From an uncultured Acetatifactor sp. (GTDB lineage: Bacteria > Bacillota > Clostridia > Lachnospirales > Lachnospiraceae), in contig CANPWA010000008.1 in assembly GCA_947581865.1 (NCBI GenBank), positions 1-64,000 on the forward strand: DNA of 64,000 bases. Direction: 5' to 3'. The notes under the pieces were generated by a model. The model was given only the letters and a program-made list of their open reading frames with translations, did not search any database and was not told the origin of the DNA. Position 1 is the first letter of the stretch. Each line of letters starts with the position of its first letter. Position numbers and translations under genes: made by a program. This document shows positions 1 through 9,106 of the stretch, piece by piece.

Positions 1-204
1 TTCGGCATCATGCCCATCCCCGGAGCCATGCCCTGCATTCCCATGTTCGGCATCATGCCCATCCCCGGAGCCATGCCCTGCACTCCCATGTTCGGCATCA
101 TGCCCTGGGCACTCATATCCGGCATACCCATCCCGGGCGTCATGCCCTGCATTCCCATGTTCGGCATCATGCCCATCCCCGGAGCCATGCCCTGCGTTCC
201 CTGG
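1..204 (-). repeat. 45-bp tandem repeat encoding a Met/Gly/Pro-rich linker of FliY
   Basis: Units start with TTCGGCATCATGCCC (plus strand) at 1, 46, 91 and 160. The units at 1-45, 46-90 and 160-204 are 45 bp long; the one at 91-159 is a 69-bp variant. Each encodes a version of MPNMGMQGMAPGMGM. The number of units beyond position 1 is unknown because the window cuts the array. All units are multiples of three, so copy-number change would keep the frame. Confidence 0.95.
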
Positions 205-1064
205 GCATCCATATGCGGTGCCATAGTGTCCGTTCCCGCCTGGGGAGCCGCGGGCACAGGCTCGGGCGCCGCCGGTTCCTCCTGTTCGGGTGTATAAGAA
301 CCTATCTGGTTATTGATGAAATTCTCCACCAGTTTCTTCGCAAAATCTATGGGGTAGAGCTGCATGATCGTGCTGTCCACCAATGCGTCGATCTGCATAC
401 GGAAGGAAATCTTTACGAAGGTTCCTCCCAGGAAAGGAGCGATATCTTCCGCCGCCTGGATTTTCGTCAGATCCAACAGCGTGGAGCTTGGCGGGCTGAT
501 ATCGATGACAGAGTTGAGCATGGTTGACAGGGATGTCGCCGCAGACCCCATCATCTGATTCATCGCCTCGGAGATCGCGCTCAGATGAAGCTCCCCCAGC
601 TCGCCCTCCGTATTCGTGCCGTCGCCGCCCATCATCAGATCCGTGATCACTTTCACGTCAGATTCTTTCAGCACCAGAATATTGGTGCCGTCCAGCCCCA
701 TGGTGTACTTGATCTGAATGAACACACAGGGTCTCTCATACATCACTAAAAGACTGTCCCATGTGGCAAGCTCCACCTCCGGCGTCGTGATATTTACTTT
801 TCTGTTGACCAGCGAATACAGCGTGGTCGCCGAGGAACCCATACTGATGTTGGCAACCTCGCCGATGGCATCCTTCTCCACATCCGTCAACGGTTCGGCG
901 CCGTCATTCGCCAATGCCCCCGCATACTCACTGCCCGGGGCATGTGCAGCTGCCGGTTCGGGATCGCTCGCGGGCGGCTCAGCGGAAGCCGGCGGAGTTT
1001 CTCCCGACAAATCCATTCCGCTGAGCAGCGCATTTATCTCGTCCTGAGAAAGCATTCCATCCAT
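1..1064 (-). CDS. fliY: Flagellar motor switch phosphatase FliY, N-terminal part (runs off the window)
   Basis: This is the C-ring protein that combines CheC-like CheY-P phosphatase activity with a FliN-type C-terminus. The ATG at 1064 lies 3 bases after the fliM stop and is preceded by GGAGGAG. The window holds 354 complete codons. The N-terminus (MLSQDEINALL) resembles the CheY-P-binding peptide of FliM. A CheC-like domain spans about residues 58-250, with two phosphatase motifs of the E-x2-N type (E69/N72 and E166/N169). After a Pro/Ala/Glu linker comes a Met/Gly/Pro repeat tract (about 290-354), cut by the window edge. The FliN (SpoA) domain expected at the C-terminus is therefore not visible. 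The family assignment is firm; the size of the repeat tract is unknown. Confidence 0.93.
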   Translation of the reverse strand, partial: MDGMLSQDEINALLSGMDLSGETPPASAEPPASDPEPAAAHAPGSEYAGALANDGAEPLTDVEKDAIGEVANISMGSSATTLYSLVNRKVNITTPEVELATWDSLLVMYERPCVFIQIKYTMGLDGTNILVLKESDVKVITDLMMGGDGTNTEGELGELHLSAISEAMNQMMGSAATSLSTMLNSVIDISPPSSTLLDLTKIQAAEDIAPFLGGTFVKISFRMQIDALVDSTIMQLYPIDFAKKLVENFINNQIGSYTPEQEEPAAPEPVPAAPQAGTDTMAPHMDAQGTQGMAPGMGMMPNMGMQGMTPGMGMPDMSAQGMMPNMGVQGMAPGMGMMPNMGMQGMAPGMGMMP

Positions 1065-1067
1065 TTC

Positions 1068-2048
1068 TTACTCCTCCTCTCTGATCACCGATGTAATCCG
1101 GACAGCGTAAGAATCCTTGTTTGCGCCGGGCAAAGCGGTAAACTTTCTAATATTTCCAACATAAATATCCATGTCGCTATCCACCTTTGAATCCAGCCGG
1201 ATACAGTCTCCAACCTGAAGATTCATGAAATCTCCCACGGAGATCCTGCTCTTTCCGAGTACTGCTTTGATAGGTATATCTACTTTACGAATCAAAGATT
1301 CGATATATTCCTCATAATGTTCATCATGGTTCTCCTGCATGGAGGCGAACCAGTACTTGGTATTGAGTCTGTCCATCACGTCCTCCAGCGTAAAGAACGG
1401 CAGACAAAAGTTCACAAACCCCTCCACCTCGCCGATCTTCACATTCAGGGTGACAATGGCGATCATATCATTGGGTGCGATAACCTGGGCAAACTGTGAA
1501 TTGGTCTCCACCCGGCTTAAGATCGGTGAAATATCGACCACATTCTTCCACGGTTCCCTCAAAAGCTGCGTCATGGTGACCAGCACTTTCTGGATGATGG
1601 AGAGCTCGATTTCCGAAAAATCCCTGTTTTTCTCCAACGGGACCCCCATGCCTCCCAGCATGCGGTCCAGCATGGCATACGCCAGATTGGTTGCCAGATC
1701 CAGAAGGATCACACCGTTTAACGGCGAGAAATTGATGATCCCCAATATGACCGGATTCGACAACGCATTGGTAAATTCGCTGAAGCTGACCGTCTCCGAC
1801 GTCGCCACCGTCACCTGCACATTTTTGCGCAGATAAGCGGGAAGGTTCGTGGAGATCAAACGCCCGTAATGCTCAAAAATAATTTCCAGTGTCCTCAGAT
1901 GCTCCTTGGAGAACTTGGTAGGACGGCTGAAGTCATAATTCTTGACTTGTTTTTCTTCACCATCCTGCATATTGTCCACATCCAGCTCTCCGGATGAAAA
2001 CGCCGCAAGAAGATTGTCTATTTCACTTTGCGAGAGGACTTCTCCCAC
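1068..2048 (-). CDS. fliM: Flagellar motor switch protein FliM
   Basis: FliM is the middle C-ring protein, which binds CheY-P and connects FliG to FliN/FliY. The 326 residues are the usual family length. The N-terminal CheY-binding peptide (LSQSEIDNLL, residues 5-14) is present. A CheC-like middle domain (about 45-235) follows, and a SpoA-type C-terminal domain begins near residue 245 with the IPIKAVLGKSRISVGDF stretch. The gene lies 61 bp downstream of fliL and almost touches fliY, as in other Clostridia flagellar operons. I see nothing missing or truncated. Confidence 0.97.
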   Translation of the reverse strand: MGEVLSQSEIDNLLAAFSSGELDVDNMQDGEEKQVKNYDFSRPTKFSKEHLRTLEIIFEHYGRLISTNLPAYLRKNVQVTVATSETVSFSEFTNALSNPVILGIINFSPLNGVILLDLATNLAYAMLDRMLGGMGVPLEKNRDFSEIELSIIQKVLVTMTQLLREPWKNVVDISPILSRVETNSQFAQVIAPNDMIAIVTLNVKIGEVEGFVNFCLPFFTLEDVMDRLNTKYWFASMQENHDEHYEEYIESLIRKVDIPIKAVLGKSRISVGDFMNLQVGDCIRLDSKVDSDMDIYVGNIRKFTALPGANKDSYAVRITSVIREEE

Positions 2049-2109
2049 TGGTCCTCACCTCCTTCACTCATCCCGGCTCTCTTATGCCTTCAGAGATGCC
2101 CTTTTACCG

Positions 2110-2649
2110 TCAGCCGTACACCACCTGGCTGATGGAAACATTATAGATGAAGTCGCTCTGGAACAAGTCCTGAACAGCCTGGAGTATTTCCGCCTTCAGA
2201 TTCTCCAGCCCCGCATCCGCCTGCAGTTCGCTGGCGGTATGTCTGCTGACCGTAGTGTTGACGGCATCCTTGATCAGTTCCGCATTGCCTGCCATCTTCT
2301 CGGCGGAGCCGTAAGTCTTATAGCCTTTATTCTTTTTGTCCATGGAAAACGATATATTGCACTGAAGATAACTCTGTTTCGCGGATCCGTCCCCGCCCTG
2401 CTCCGGAGCCAGAGGTATTGTCATGGTTTCCGCGATGGAGTACACCTCCGTGTCCGCCAGGGATACCTCGGGGGTCTTGTTCTCCTCCCCCGGTTCTGTC
2501 AGCTCCAGATTCATCACCGTGATGATATTGCCCACCAGCGTGGCAACCTTTTTGTTGGTGGAAGTCACACTGAACATCATCACGGATGTGAGAACGATGT
2601 TGACCAAAAGCAGCGCCAATATGATGATCGATAAGATATTTTTTTTCAT
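2110..2649 (-). CDS. fliL: Flagellar basal body-associated protein FliL
   Basis: FliL is a single-pass inner membrane protein that sits around the stator at the basal body and supports torque generation. The 179-residue product starts MKKNILSI, with one hydrophobic segment at about residues 4-26, then an extracytoplasmic domain ending in a hydrophobic VSISQVVYG tail. It sits between motB and fliM, the standard position. FliL proteins diverge strongly in sequence, so the call rests on topology, length and synteny more than on motifs. Confidence 0.88.
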   Translation of the reverse strand: MKKNILSIIILALLLVNIVLTSVMMFSVTSTNKKVATLVGNIITVMNLELTEPGEENKTPEVSLADTEVYSIAETMTIPLAPEQGGDGSAKQSYLQCNISFSMDKKNKGYKTYGSAEKMAGNAELIKDAVNTTVSRHTASELQADAGLENLKAEILQAVQDLFQSDFIYNVSISQVVYG

Positions 2650-2703
2650 GATTCTCTAAACCTCTTTCTCAGATTATAGAACATAGAAACAGCCGTTTCT
2701 CCT

Positions 2704-3528
2704 TTAAGAAGGATTGTAAATACGGATCTCCACCCGGCGGTTCTTGCTCCTGCCCTCCGCAGTGGAGTTGTCGGCGATGGGAACGCGCTCTCCCATGCCG
2801 GCGTGCTTCAGATTTGACATATCCAGCAGGGTGTGCTCGGACAGATAATAAAATACCGAGAGCGCCCTCGCACTGGAGAGTTCTTCATTGCTCGCAAACC
2901 TTGCACTGTGTATCGGAACATTGTCCGTATGCCCTTCTATCTCAATGATGCCGGCCGCATAGCGCTCTAAGATCACGCCGACCTGATCCAGCACAGTGTA
3001 GGACTCTTCTCTGAGCTCATCGCTCCCGGAGTCGAACAAAAGCGCACCCTTCATGGTAAGCTGCACATACTGCGCGTTAAAGCTCACATCCACCTGGTCG
3101 GCAAGCCTGTTCTCGGCTATCGTCTCTCCCATCAGCTCTGCCAGTTCCTCATTGTCCTGCAGCTGCTGTTCCTCCAGCGCCTCCTGCAGGATGGTCACAT
3201 CTCCGCTCTTCTCATATTCCTCCAGCTTCTCCTCCGGAGAATCACTGTCAGAAAGCTTTCCGGTGCTGTTGATATATTTATCCAATTCGTTCAGCTGGCT
3301 CACGCCGTTGCTGACAAGGATGCCGTCCCCGATAGCAGTCGCCCCGCCGTTGAACACGCTGAACGTGTTGTTCATGGAGGCAACCAGTTCCGCCCATTTG
3401 GACTCCTCAAGAGTTGACATGGAAAAAAGGAGTACGAAGAAACAAAGCAGAAGATTCATCAGATCACTGAATGTCGACATCCACGCCGGCGATCCGGCTG
3501 CCGGTTCCTCTGGCTTTCTCTTTGCCAC
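2704..3528 (-). CDS. motB: Flagellar stator protein MotB
   Basis: MotB is the peptidoglycan-anchored stator subunit of the proton-type motor and pairs with MotA. The 274-residue product has one transmembrane helix (about 19-39) containing the ion-carrying Asp (D22 in FSDLMNLLLCF). A periplasmic linker follows, then an OmpA-like peptidoglycan-binding domain (about 160-272) with the EGHTDNVPI motif. The likely start is GTG at 3528, directly after the motA stop (TAAGTG), with GGTGAGGAG upstream inside motA. Tight coupling with motA suggests translational linkage. Confidence 0.95.
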   Translation of the reverse strand: MAKRKPEEPAAGSPAWMSTFSDLMNLLLCFFVLLFSMSTLEESKWAELVASMNNTFSVFNGGATAIGDGILVSNGVSQLNELDKYINSTGKLSDSDSPEEKLEEYEKSGDVTILQEALEEQQLQDNEELAELMGETIAENRLADQVDVSFNAQYVQLTMKGALLFDSGSDELREESYTVLDQVGVILERYAAGIIEIEGHTDNVPIHSARFASNEELSSARALSVFYYLSEHTLLDMSNLKHAGMGERVPIADNSTAEGRSKNRRVEIRIYNPS

Positions 3529-4320
3529 TTACTCCTCACCCCCTGCTTCCTCATCGCCGTTTGACCTGTCTTTAGGCGCAAGGAAGGATTTCAGTTTCTC
3601 CTCGATCACCCTGGGATTTTCACCTGCCTGAATGGAGAGCAGACCTTCTATCATTATTTCCTTTAACAACATCTCAACGGCATTGTCCGCCTTCAGCTTG
3701 TTGGATACGGGAATGGAGATCCAGTTCGCCAGAAGGGAGCCGTAGAGGGTGGTGATCAGAGCCACTGCCATGGAAGGACCGATCGCACCGGCATCCTGCA
3801 TGTTGTTAAGCATGTCCACCAGACCCACCAGCGTACCGATCATACCCCAGGCAGGACCCATGGATGCCAGGGTATCCCAGAAACCGATCAGTTTCCTGTG
3901 TCTGCCCTCAATGCTCACCAGCTCCGTCTCCATGATCCCACGGACCAGATCAGGGTCTGTACCGTCCACGATCAGAAGGATCCCTTTCTTCAAAAACGGT
4001 TCGTCCAGATCGGAAGCCGCCTCCTCCAATGACAAAAGACCCTCTTTGCGGGCTACATTGGAAAGCTCTATTATTTTTTTGATCATCTCCGACATATCAA
4101 GAGTTGGCACCTTAAAAATCAAGGTGAAACTTTTCAGTCCCGCAATAAAATCCTGTATGCTGAAAGAACACAGGGTGGATCCCAGTGCGCCTCCAAAAGT
4201 GATGATCGCCGACGCCGGATCCAGATAATTTCCTGCGCCGCCAAGCCCTGCGCTGGAGATAATACCGAATGCCAGCATTGCAAAACCGAAGATGATGCCG
4301 ATTAACGATGCTATATCCAC
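3529..4320 (-). CDS. motA: Flagellar stator protein MotA
   Basis: MotA is the four-helix stator subunit that couples ion flow to force on FliG. The 263 residues match the family length. Helices lie at the N-terminus (about 2-50) and around residues 150-205, with the conserved WGMIGTLVGLV and GSLLANWISIP stretches of the ExbB/MotA proton-channel fold between them and a charged cytoplasmic loop. It lies between flbD and motB. The tail is rich in acidic residues (NGDEEAGGEE), a minor peculiarity. Confidence 0.96.
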   Translation of the reverse strand: MDIASLIGIIFGFAMLAFGIISSAGLGGAGNYLDPASAIITFGGALGSTLCSFSIQDFIAGLKSFTLIFKVPTLDMSEMIKKIIELSNVARKEGLLSLEEAASDLDEPFLKKGILLIVDGTDPDLVRGIMETELVSIEGRHRKLIGFWDTLASMGPAWGMIGTLVGLVDMLNNMQDAGAIGPSMAVALITTLYGSLLANWISIPVSNKLKADNAVEMLLKEIMIEGLLSIQAGENPRVIEEKLKSFLAPKDRSNGDEEAGGEE

Positions 4321-4354
4321 TTCAACTCACCTAAACATTCCGCAATTTATTAAA

Positions 4355-4540
4355 TTATTCTGCAAGAATATCCTTTCGATACAATTTTACTAAATTTTTT
4401 ATATCTTGTCTACTTTCTTTTACAATTATTTTTTTTCCAGTGGTCAAAGTCAGCACCGTATCGGGTGTTTCTTCCACTATTTCCAGCAAATGCGGGTTCA
4501 CGAGAATTTTTGTCCCGTTCAGTCTGGTCACTTCGATCAT
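4355..4540 (-). CDS. flbD: FlbD-like small flagellar protein
   Basis: This is a small protein of the FlbD/SwrD family, found between flgE and motA in Firmicutes and linked in Bacillus to swarming motor power. I start it at the ATG at 4540 (MIEVTRLNGTKILVNP), which has GGGGAGGGG just upstream and gives 61 residues, the family length. A longer in-frame version would begin upstream but adds residues foreign to the family. The conserved core (RLNGTK, NP, E-x2-PDT, tTGKKIIVKES) is complete. Confidence 0.9.
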   Translation of the reverse strand: MIEVTRLNGTKILVNPHLLEIVEETPDTVLTLTTGKKIIVKESRQDIKNLVKLYRKDILAE

Positions 4541-4569
4541 ACTACCCCTCCCCGCCCGAAAGGACGGAA

Positions 4570-4592
4570 GGGACGGAATAATTTCCCGTCCC
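4570..4592 (-). other. Intercistronic hairpin between flgE and flbD
   Basis: GGGACGG (4570-4576) pairs with CCGTCCC (4586-4592) around a 9-base A/T-rich loop. No T run follows on the minus strand, so it is not a standard intrinsic terminator. It may be an mRNA processing or stability element that sets the abundant hook protein apart from the motor genes. Confidence 0.4.
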
Positions 4593-4626
4593 TCTTTCAT
4601 CGTCACAGTCTATTTATTTCCAGATC

Positions 4627-6357
4627 TTATCTCTTCAGATTGGTCAGCTCCTCCAGCAGCGTATCGGAAACCGTAATGATACGGCTGTTCGCCTGGAAGC
4701 CCCTCTGGGTGGTGATCATCTCCGTGAACTCCGAGGAGAGATCCACATTGCTCATCTCCAGCTGTCCTGTGGACATCTTGCCGCCGTTGGCGGTGATATC
4801 CACGCCGATGCCGTCGAACTCGCCGGAGTTCAGGGTCGCGGAGTAGAGGTTGTCGCCCGCCTTCTCCAGACCGGAGGCATTGGCAAAGCTTGCGGTGGCG
4901 ATCTGCCCTAAGAGCTTGGTCATGCCGTTGTCATAGCTGGCATAGATCATACCGTTCTGCTGGATGGACACGCCGATCATCTTGCCCAGGCGCCGTCCGG
5001 TGCCCAGTCCGTCCAGATCGCCGCTGGTGGCTCCCACGGTGGAGGTTCCCTTGTTGTCGTACATGGAGGTCTGGGACAGATCCACCTCGATATTGGAGAA
5101 ATTGCCGAAAGCGTCGCCCAGCTCGTTGAAGTTCAGATTAAACTTGAAGTTCGTGCTGTTGCCGCCCACGGACACCAGCGTACCCTTCTTGCTGTCGAAC
5201 TCCACATCGTAACCGTAATAAACGCGGCTGGGAGACTCCGCTCCCGTTCCCAGCTTGTCGGTCAGGCTCATCGACGTATCCGCCAGGATATCGCCGAGGG
5301 TCATTAAATCGGGATCCCCTACTCCGTCGCTCACATCGATCTGCAGATTCAGGAACTCCTCCAGAGAGCCCTCGTAGCCGTATGCCGCAGCGACCTCCTC
5401 CAGAGCCTTCTGGTACTCCGCCTCCTTCTCGTCATCCGAAAGAGCGGTAAACTCATCCTTGGGAATGGTGCTGTAGGGGCGGGCCGTATCTCCGGTGGCA
5501 TACACCTTGACCTCGCCTCCCGCTTCCAGATTGCCGTCGCCATTCCAGGCAAAGCCGTCCGCCAGCTTGATGCTGGTGGGATTATCCTGCACTCTGCGGG
5601 TGCCGCCCATCAGGGTCTGCTTCTGCTCCTCGGTCAGCTCCACCTCATTGCCCTTGGAATCCAGCAGCTTGGAGAACTCCAGGCTGTATTTGTTGTTCTC
5701 CGCGGACTGGCGGAACACCAGCTTCGCGGTGTAGCTGTAACCCAGATTGTCGAAGAAATTCAGATTGACCACCTTGCCGTTTACGCTGGTCACGTCCTTG
5801 TCGTTCTTATCGATGATGCCCGCGATATAGGCTCTCGAAGTCGCCTCGGGGGGATAGGTCAGGTTCGCCTCGCTCATGATGCGCAGCGCCGCAACGGTAT
5901 CCTGCTTGATGTCCTGCGTATCAGGATCCACGCCCCAGCCCATGACATTGTATCCGGTGCTGGTCATGGCCAGGTTGCCGCCGCCGTCCACATAGAAAGA
6001 ACCGTCTCTGGTGAAGAAGTTCTCAAGTCCGTTGGAGACCACGAAGAAATTTTCCCCGGTGATCATGATATCGAAAGGATTGCCCGTGGACTGGGTGGAA
6101 CCCTGTCCCGTGATGTTCACGTTGATGGCGCCGCTCTTAACGCCCAGACCGATCTGTCTGGCGTTGATGCCGCCCGTCCCGGTGCGGGCGTTGGGGCCGC
6201 TGGCGTTCTGTGTGGTCTGGCTCATCAGCTCGCTGAACACGATGGAGCTGGACTTAAATGCAGTGGTGTTTACGTTGGCGATGTTGTTACCGATCACGTC
6301 CATCTTGGTCTGATGGGTCTTCAGTCCTGCCACACCGCTATACAATGATCTCATCAT
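4627..6357 (-). CDS. flgE: Flagellar hook protein FlgE
   Basis: FlgE is the structural protein of the hook, exported by the flagellar type III apparatus. The N-terminal rod/hook motif (MRSLYSGVAGLKTHQTKMDV, then IGNNIANVNT) and the C-terminal helix (SSEFTEMITTQRGFQANSR) are intact. The 576-residue product is longer than the roughly 400-residue enterobacterial form because of a large variable middle domain, normal for Clostridia. Two adjacent ATGs at 6357 and 6354 are both possible starts. It follows flgD and the TIGR02530-type gene. Confidence 0.95.
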   Translation of the reverse strand: MMRSLYSGVAGLKTHQTKMDVIGNNIANVNTTAFKSSSIVFSELMSQTTQNASGPNARTGTGGINARQIGLGVKSGAINVNITGQGSTQSTGNPFDIMITGENFFVVSNGLENFFTRDGSFYVDGGGNLAMTSTGYNVMGWGVDPDTQDIKQDTVAALRIMSEANLTYPPEATSRAYIAGIIDKNDKDVTSVNGKVVNLNFFDNLGYSYTAKLVFRQSAENNKYSLEFSKLLDSKGNEVELTEEQKQTLMGGTRRVQDNPTSIKLADGFAWNGDGNLEAGGEVKVYATGDTARPYSTIPKDEFTALSDDEKEAEYQKALEEVAAAYGYEGSLEEFLNLQIDVSDGVGDPDLMTLGDILADTSMSLTDKLGTGAESPSRVYYGYDVEFDSKKGTLVSVGGNSTNFKFNLNFNELGDAFGNFSNIEVDLSQTSMYDNKGTSTVGATSGDLDGLGTGRRLGKMIGVSIQQNGMIYASYDNGMTKLLGQIATASFANASGLEKAGDNLYSATLNSGEFDGIGVDITANGGKMSTGQLEMSNVDLSSEFTEMITTQRGFQANSRIITVSDTLLEELTNLKR

Positions 6358-6386
6358 AATACATGTTCCTCCTGTTTCCCGGAGCC

Positions 6387-6412
6387 GCGCCCCCTCCGTC
6401 GTTCGGGGGCGC
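6387..6412 (-). other. GC-rich intercistronic hairpin upstream of flgE
   Basis: GCGCCCCC (6387-6394) pairs perfectly with GGGGGCGC (6405-6412) around a 10-base loop, in the 87-bp gap just upstream of flgE. There is no following T tract on the minus strand. It is best read as an mRNA structure that could protect or separate the flgE message. Confidence 0.45.
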
Positions 6413-6444
6413 CCTGGTATGTAAACTTCCTTGTGAGGTCCGGC

Positions 6445-6858
6445 TTACATGATTACTGCTCCGTTGATATTTGTGAATACATTGTCACTGGTCTCCGTGC
6501 CGTCCATGGCTGTTATCACTGTCCTGTTGGGCACATTCACGATGAATGCGTACTCATCCACAATGACCAGCGAGTCCTTGATTCCTTTCTGACCCGCCCT
6601 GCGGACTCCGTCGTTCAGTCTCTCCATCTGACCCTCGGTGAGTTCGATCCCTCTGTCCGAAAGCCTCCCGGCCGCATGCTTGGAGAATTTCAGTCCCCGG
6701 CTCTGTACCGCTGTCTGCAGCGTCCTCTGCATGAGTACATCCTGGAACGATACCCCCGTCTGCTTCGTCTGTCCGTCCGCCTGCTTTGACTGGCTTAAAT
6801 ATCTGTCCGTCAGCTGTTCGATAGAAAGGAAGTTCTGATTCTGAATATCCATATTCAT
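6445..6858 (-). CDS. TIGR02530-type flagellar operon protein
   Basis: This is a small protein of the family annotated as flagellar operon protein TIGR02530, conserved between flgD and flgE in Clostridia and Bacilli; its biochemical role is not settled. The 137 residues include the typical GLKFSKHAAGRLSDRGIEL block and the C-terminal VPNRTVITAMDG strand pair. It sits 24 bp after flgD. The position suggests a hook-assembly accessory role, which is inference. Confidence 0.85.
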   Translation of the reverse strand: MNMDIQNQNFLSIEQLTDRYLSQSKQADGQTKQTGVSFQDVLMQRTLQTAVQSRGLKFSKHAAGRLSDRGIELTEGQMERLNDGVRRAGQKGIKDSLVIVDEYAFIVNVPNRTVITAMDGTETSDNVFTNINGAVIM

Positions 6859-6881
6859 TCCCTCCCGTCATTCTTCATATC

Positions 6882-7604
6882 TTACTCGCCGTCGCCGACC
6901 TCTCCCGTGTCACCGGTCTCGCCTGCGTCGCCGCTCTCGTCATCGCCGCCGTCTTCTCCGGATTCTTCCGCCGCAAGCCGGATCGCCTTGGCCTTCTCAA
7001 TGTACTTCTCCAGCGTATCCACCAGATCGCTGGCTACGAAAGACTTCTCGTAATCGCTCATGGAGTTGTAGATCTCCTCCAGTTCGTCGATCGCCTCCAG
7101 ATCCGTCTCGTCACAGCCGTCCACCGCGGGAAGCTTGCCCAGCTTATTGGCGAAATCCTTGCCTTTGTTGTACGCATCCAGATAGTCCTTATCCACCACC
7201 GTATCCAGATCCTCGATGCTGTAAAGAGCCTCGTTGATGGACAGATACGCTTTGCCGTTCTCGTACACCACATAGTCTACCTTGCCCTGCACGAAATTGG
7301 TCTCTCCCGTGGAGGATGTGGTGCGGATGTAAACCTCCTTGCCCACAAGCTGGCTGGCTCTCTGCAGATCCATGCTGCCCGCCATATTCTGCATCTGCTC
7401 CACCTGGGAGAACTGTGCGTACTGGGAAATATACTCCGTGTTGGAAGTGGGCTCCAAAGGATCCTGATACTTCATCTGCGCCACCAGAAGCTGAAGGAAC
7501 GCATCCTTATCCATGTCGCTTCCGTTCTTTCCCGTCTTGCGAAGGGAGTCCTGAGAGGCGGTCTCCACAATCTTACCGTCTTCAACCGGTTGTACCAATG
7601 CCAT
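6882..7604 (-). CDS. flgD: Hook capping/assembly protein FlgD
   Basis: FlgD is the scaffold needed to polymerise hook subunits. The N-terminal FlgD domain carries the signature LLVAQMKYQDPLEP and EYISQYAQFSQVEQM. The 240-residue product then has a region predicted to contribute a beta domain, and ends in a strongly acidic, low-complexity Gly/Asp/Glu tail over about the last 25 residues, which looks lineage-specific. It lies between fliK and the TIGR02530-type gene. The function call is secure; the tail is unexplained. Confidence 0.93.
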   Translation of the reverse strand: MALVQPVEDGKIVETASQDSLRKTGKNGSDMDKDAFLQLLVAQMKYQDPLEPTSNTEYISQYAQFSQVEQMQNMAGSMDLQRASQLVGKEVYIRTTSSTGETNFVQGKVDYVVYENGKAYLSINEALYSIEDLDTVVDKDYLDAYNKGKDFANKLGKLPAVDGCDETDLEAIDELEEIYNSMSDYEKSFVASDLVDTLEKYIEKAKAIRLAAEESGEDGGDDESGDAGETGDTGEVGDGE

Positions 7605-7654
7605 AATCTTCTCTCCTTTCCGTATGTATGTTTTGTTCCGTCATTTTGAGTGCG

Positions 7655-9025
7655 TCATGCCGTGAAATCTACCGTGCCGCCGTTTGCAGCCATCATCTCT
7701 GCCGCCATGCGCTCCTCGCTTCCGGGTTCCCCAAAGATCTCGGTCCCGTCCTCGCCTCCCAGCCGGATCCGTCTGGTCCTGGGACGTTTTCCCTCAAATT
7801 CCTCCCGGGTCTGACCCTCTCTGCCCTGCTCTAAGTTCTGCTCAAACTGATGGGTCTGCACGGTGACCTCGATGGCTTCCACTCTCACACCCTGCTGTGC
7901 AAAGCTTTCCTTTAGCTGGACCATCTGGCTCTCCAGCGCCGCCTTGACCGCCTCGTTCTGGGTGATAAAGTTCGCCGTGAGCACTCCGCCCTTTGCCGCC
8001 ACATGAATCTGAAGAGTTCCCAGACTTGCGGGGTGAAGCTGCATCTCCAGGCTGGACACGTCAGATTTTACCTGGACCCTCATATAGTCCATGATCTGGC
8101 GCATCATATCCTGTGTGTCCGCATCCCGGATACTGCCGGGCTCCTGTACGCTCTCTGTCTGCGGCTGGAAGCTCTCACTCCGGATGCCCTGAAGCATCAG
8201 ATTGCCGTCCGCCTCTGCGTGCCTGCCGTTTCCATGCCCGGATTCCTTCTCATTGCGTCCGTCCGCACTTTCCTGTGCCCCCTGCATCTGCTGTCCGTCA
8301 ACAGCCGCAGGATCTCCGGTCGTCTGAACAGGAAACACGCTGCCCTCTTTTGTCACCTCAATGACAGGACCCTCCGGCGTCTCATCGGGCACCCCGACGT
8401 TTTCCTCCACCGTCTGCAGGAGCTGTCCGGGGGAAATTCCGGCAGCCTCGCTCACCGTCCCGAGAGCTGTCTTCGCCTGCTCCATGAGCATCCGGTAATC
8501 GGAACAGAGTTGTTCGTCCGTCAGAAGGGAAAGTGTGTCTTCTGCGCCGCCAAGCTGAAGAAGAAGGCTGCTCAGATTCTCAGGCTGTAACAGTTCCACA
8601 GGCTCCAGACCCATGTCCGTCATGACTTCCTGCAAAGCTTCCCCTGAGATCTCAAAGGTGTCCCGGATCTGCTCCATCAGCCCTGCCGCCGCCGTCGCGA
8701 GCGCTTCCATGATGTTCCCCAGCTCTTCCTCGGGCACTTCCGTTGCAGATTCCCCGCCCCGGGTTTCCTGCACGTTGTCGGGATCATCCTCTCGGATATT
8801 CTTCCTGGATCTGTCCTTTGCCCTCAGCTCTTCCCCGGGTTTTGCCTTGTCAGCCGCAGTGCCGGATTCCTTTGCAGTCTGGTTCTGCTCCGGCGCCTTG
8901 TTTGCCTCCGCCTGACCAGACCACACGGCGGAAAAGCCCTCACCTTCCGTCTTTGACGGCGATCCCGCGGAACGAACTCCCGGATTCAGCATGCTCCCCA
9001 CATCTTTTACCGATGTAGCTGTCAT
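7655..9025 (-). CDS. fliK: Flagellar hook-length control protein FliK
   Basis: FliK is the secreted molecular ruler that switches export specificity once the hook is complete. The 456 residues have the usual layout: a variable, low-complexity N-terminal half rich in Glu, Gln and Ala, and a conserved C-terminal hook-length domain at about 320-410. That domain has the signatures EMQLHPASLGTLQIHV and LTANFITQNEAVKAAL. It precedes flgD, as usual. Only the C-terminal domain supports the assignment by sequence; the rest is by position. Confidence 0.92.
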   Translation of the reverse strand: MTATSVKDVGSMLNPGVRSAGSPSKTEGEGFSAVWSGQAEANKAPEQNQTAKESGTAADKAKPGEELRAKDRSRKNIREDDPDNVQETRGGESATEVPEEELGNIMEALATAAAGLMEQIRDTFEISGEALQEVMTDMGLEPVELLQPENLSSLLLQLGGAEDTLSLLTDEQLCSDYRMLMEQAKTALGTVSEAAGISPGQLLQTVEENVGVPDETPEGPVIEVTKEGSVFPVQTTGDPAAVDGQQMQGAQESADGRNEKESGHGNGRHAEADGNLMLQGIRSESFQPQTESVQEPGSIRDADTQDMMRQIMDYMRVQVKSDVSSLEMQLHPASLGTLQIHVAAKGGVLTANFITQNEAVKAALESQMVQLKESFAQQGVRVEAIEVTVQTHQFEQNLEQGREGQTREEFEGKRPRTRRIRLGGEDGTEIFGEPGSEERMAAEMMAANGGTVDFTA

Positions 9026-9106
9026 GTCAGTCCTCCTTTCCGTATTCTATTTGGTTTGCCTGAAATCAGGCTCCCAGATTCTATATCGGCTTCCCGGCGT
9101 GACGAC

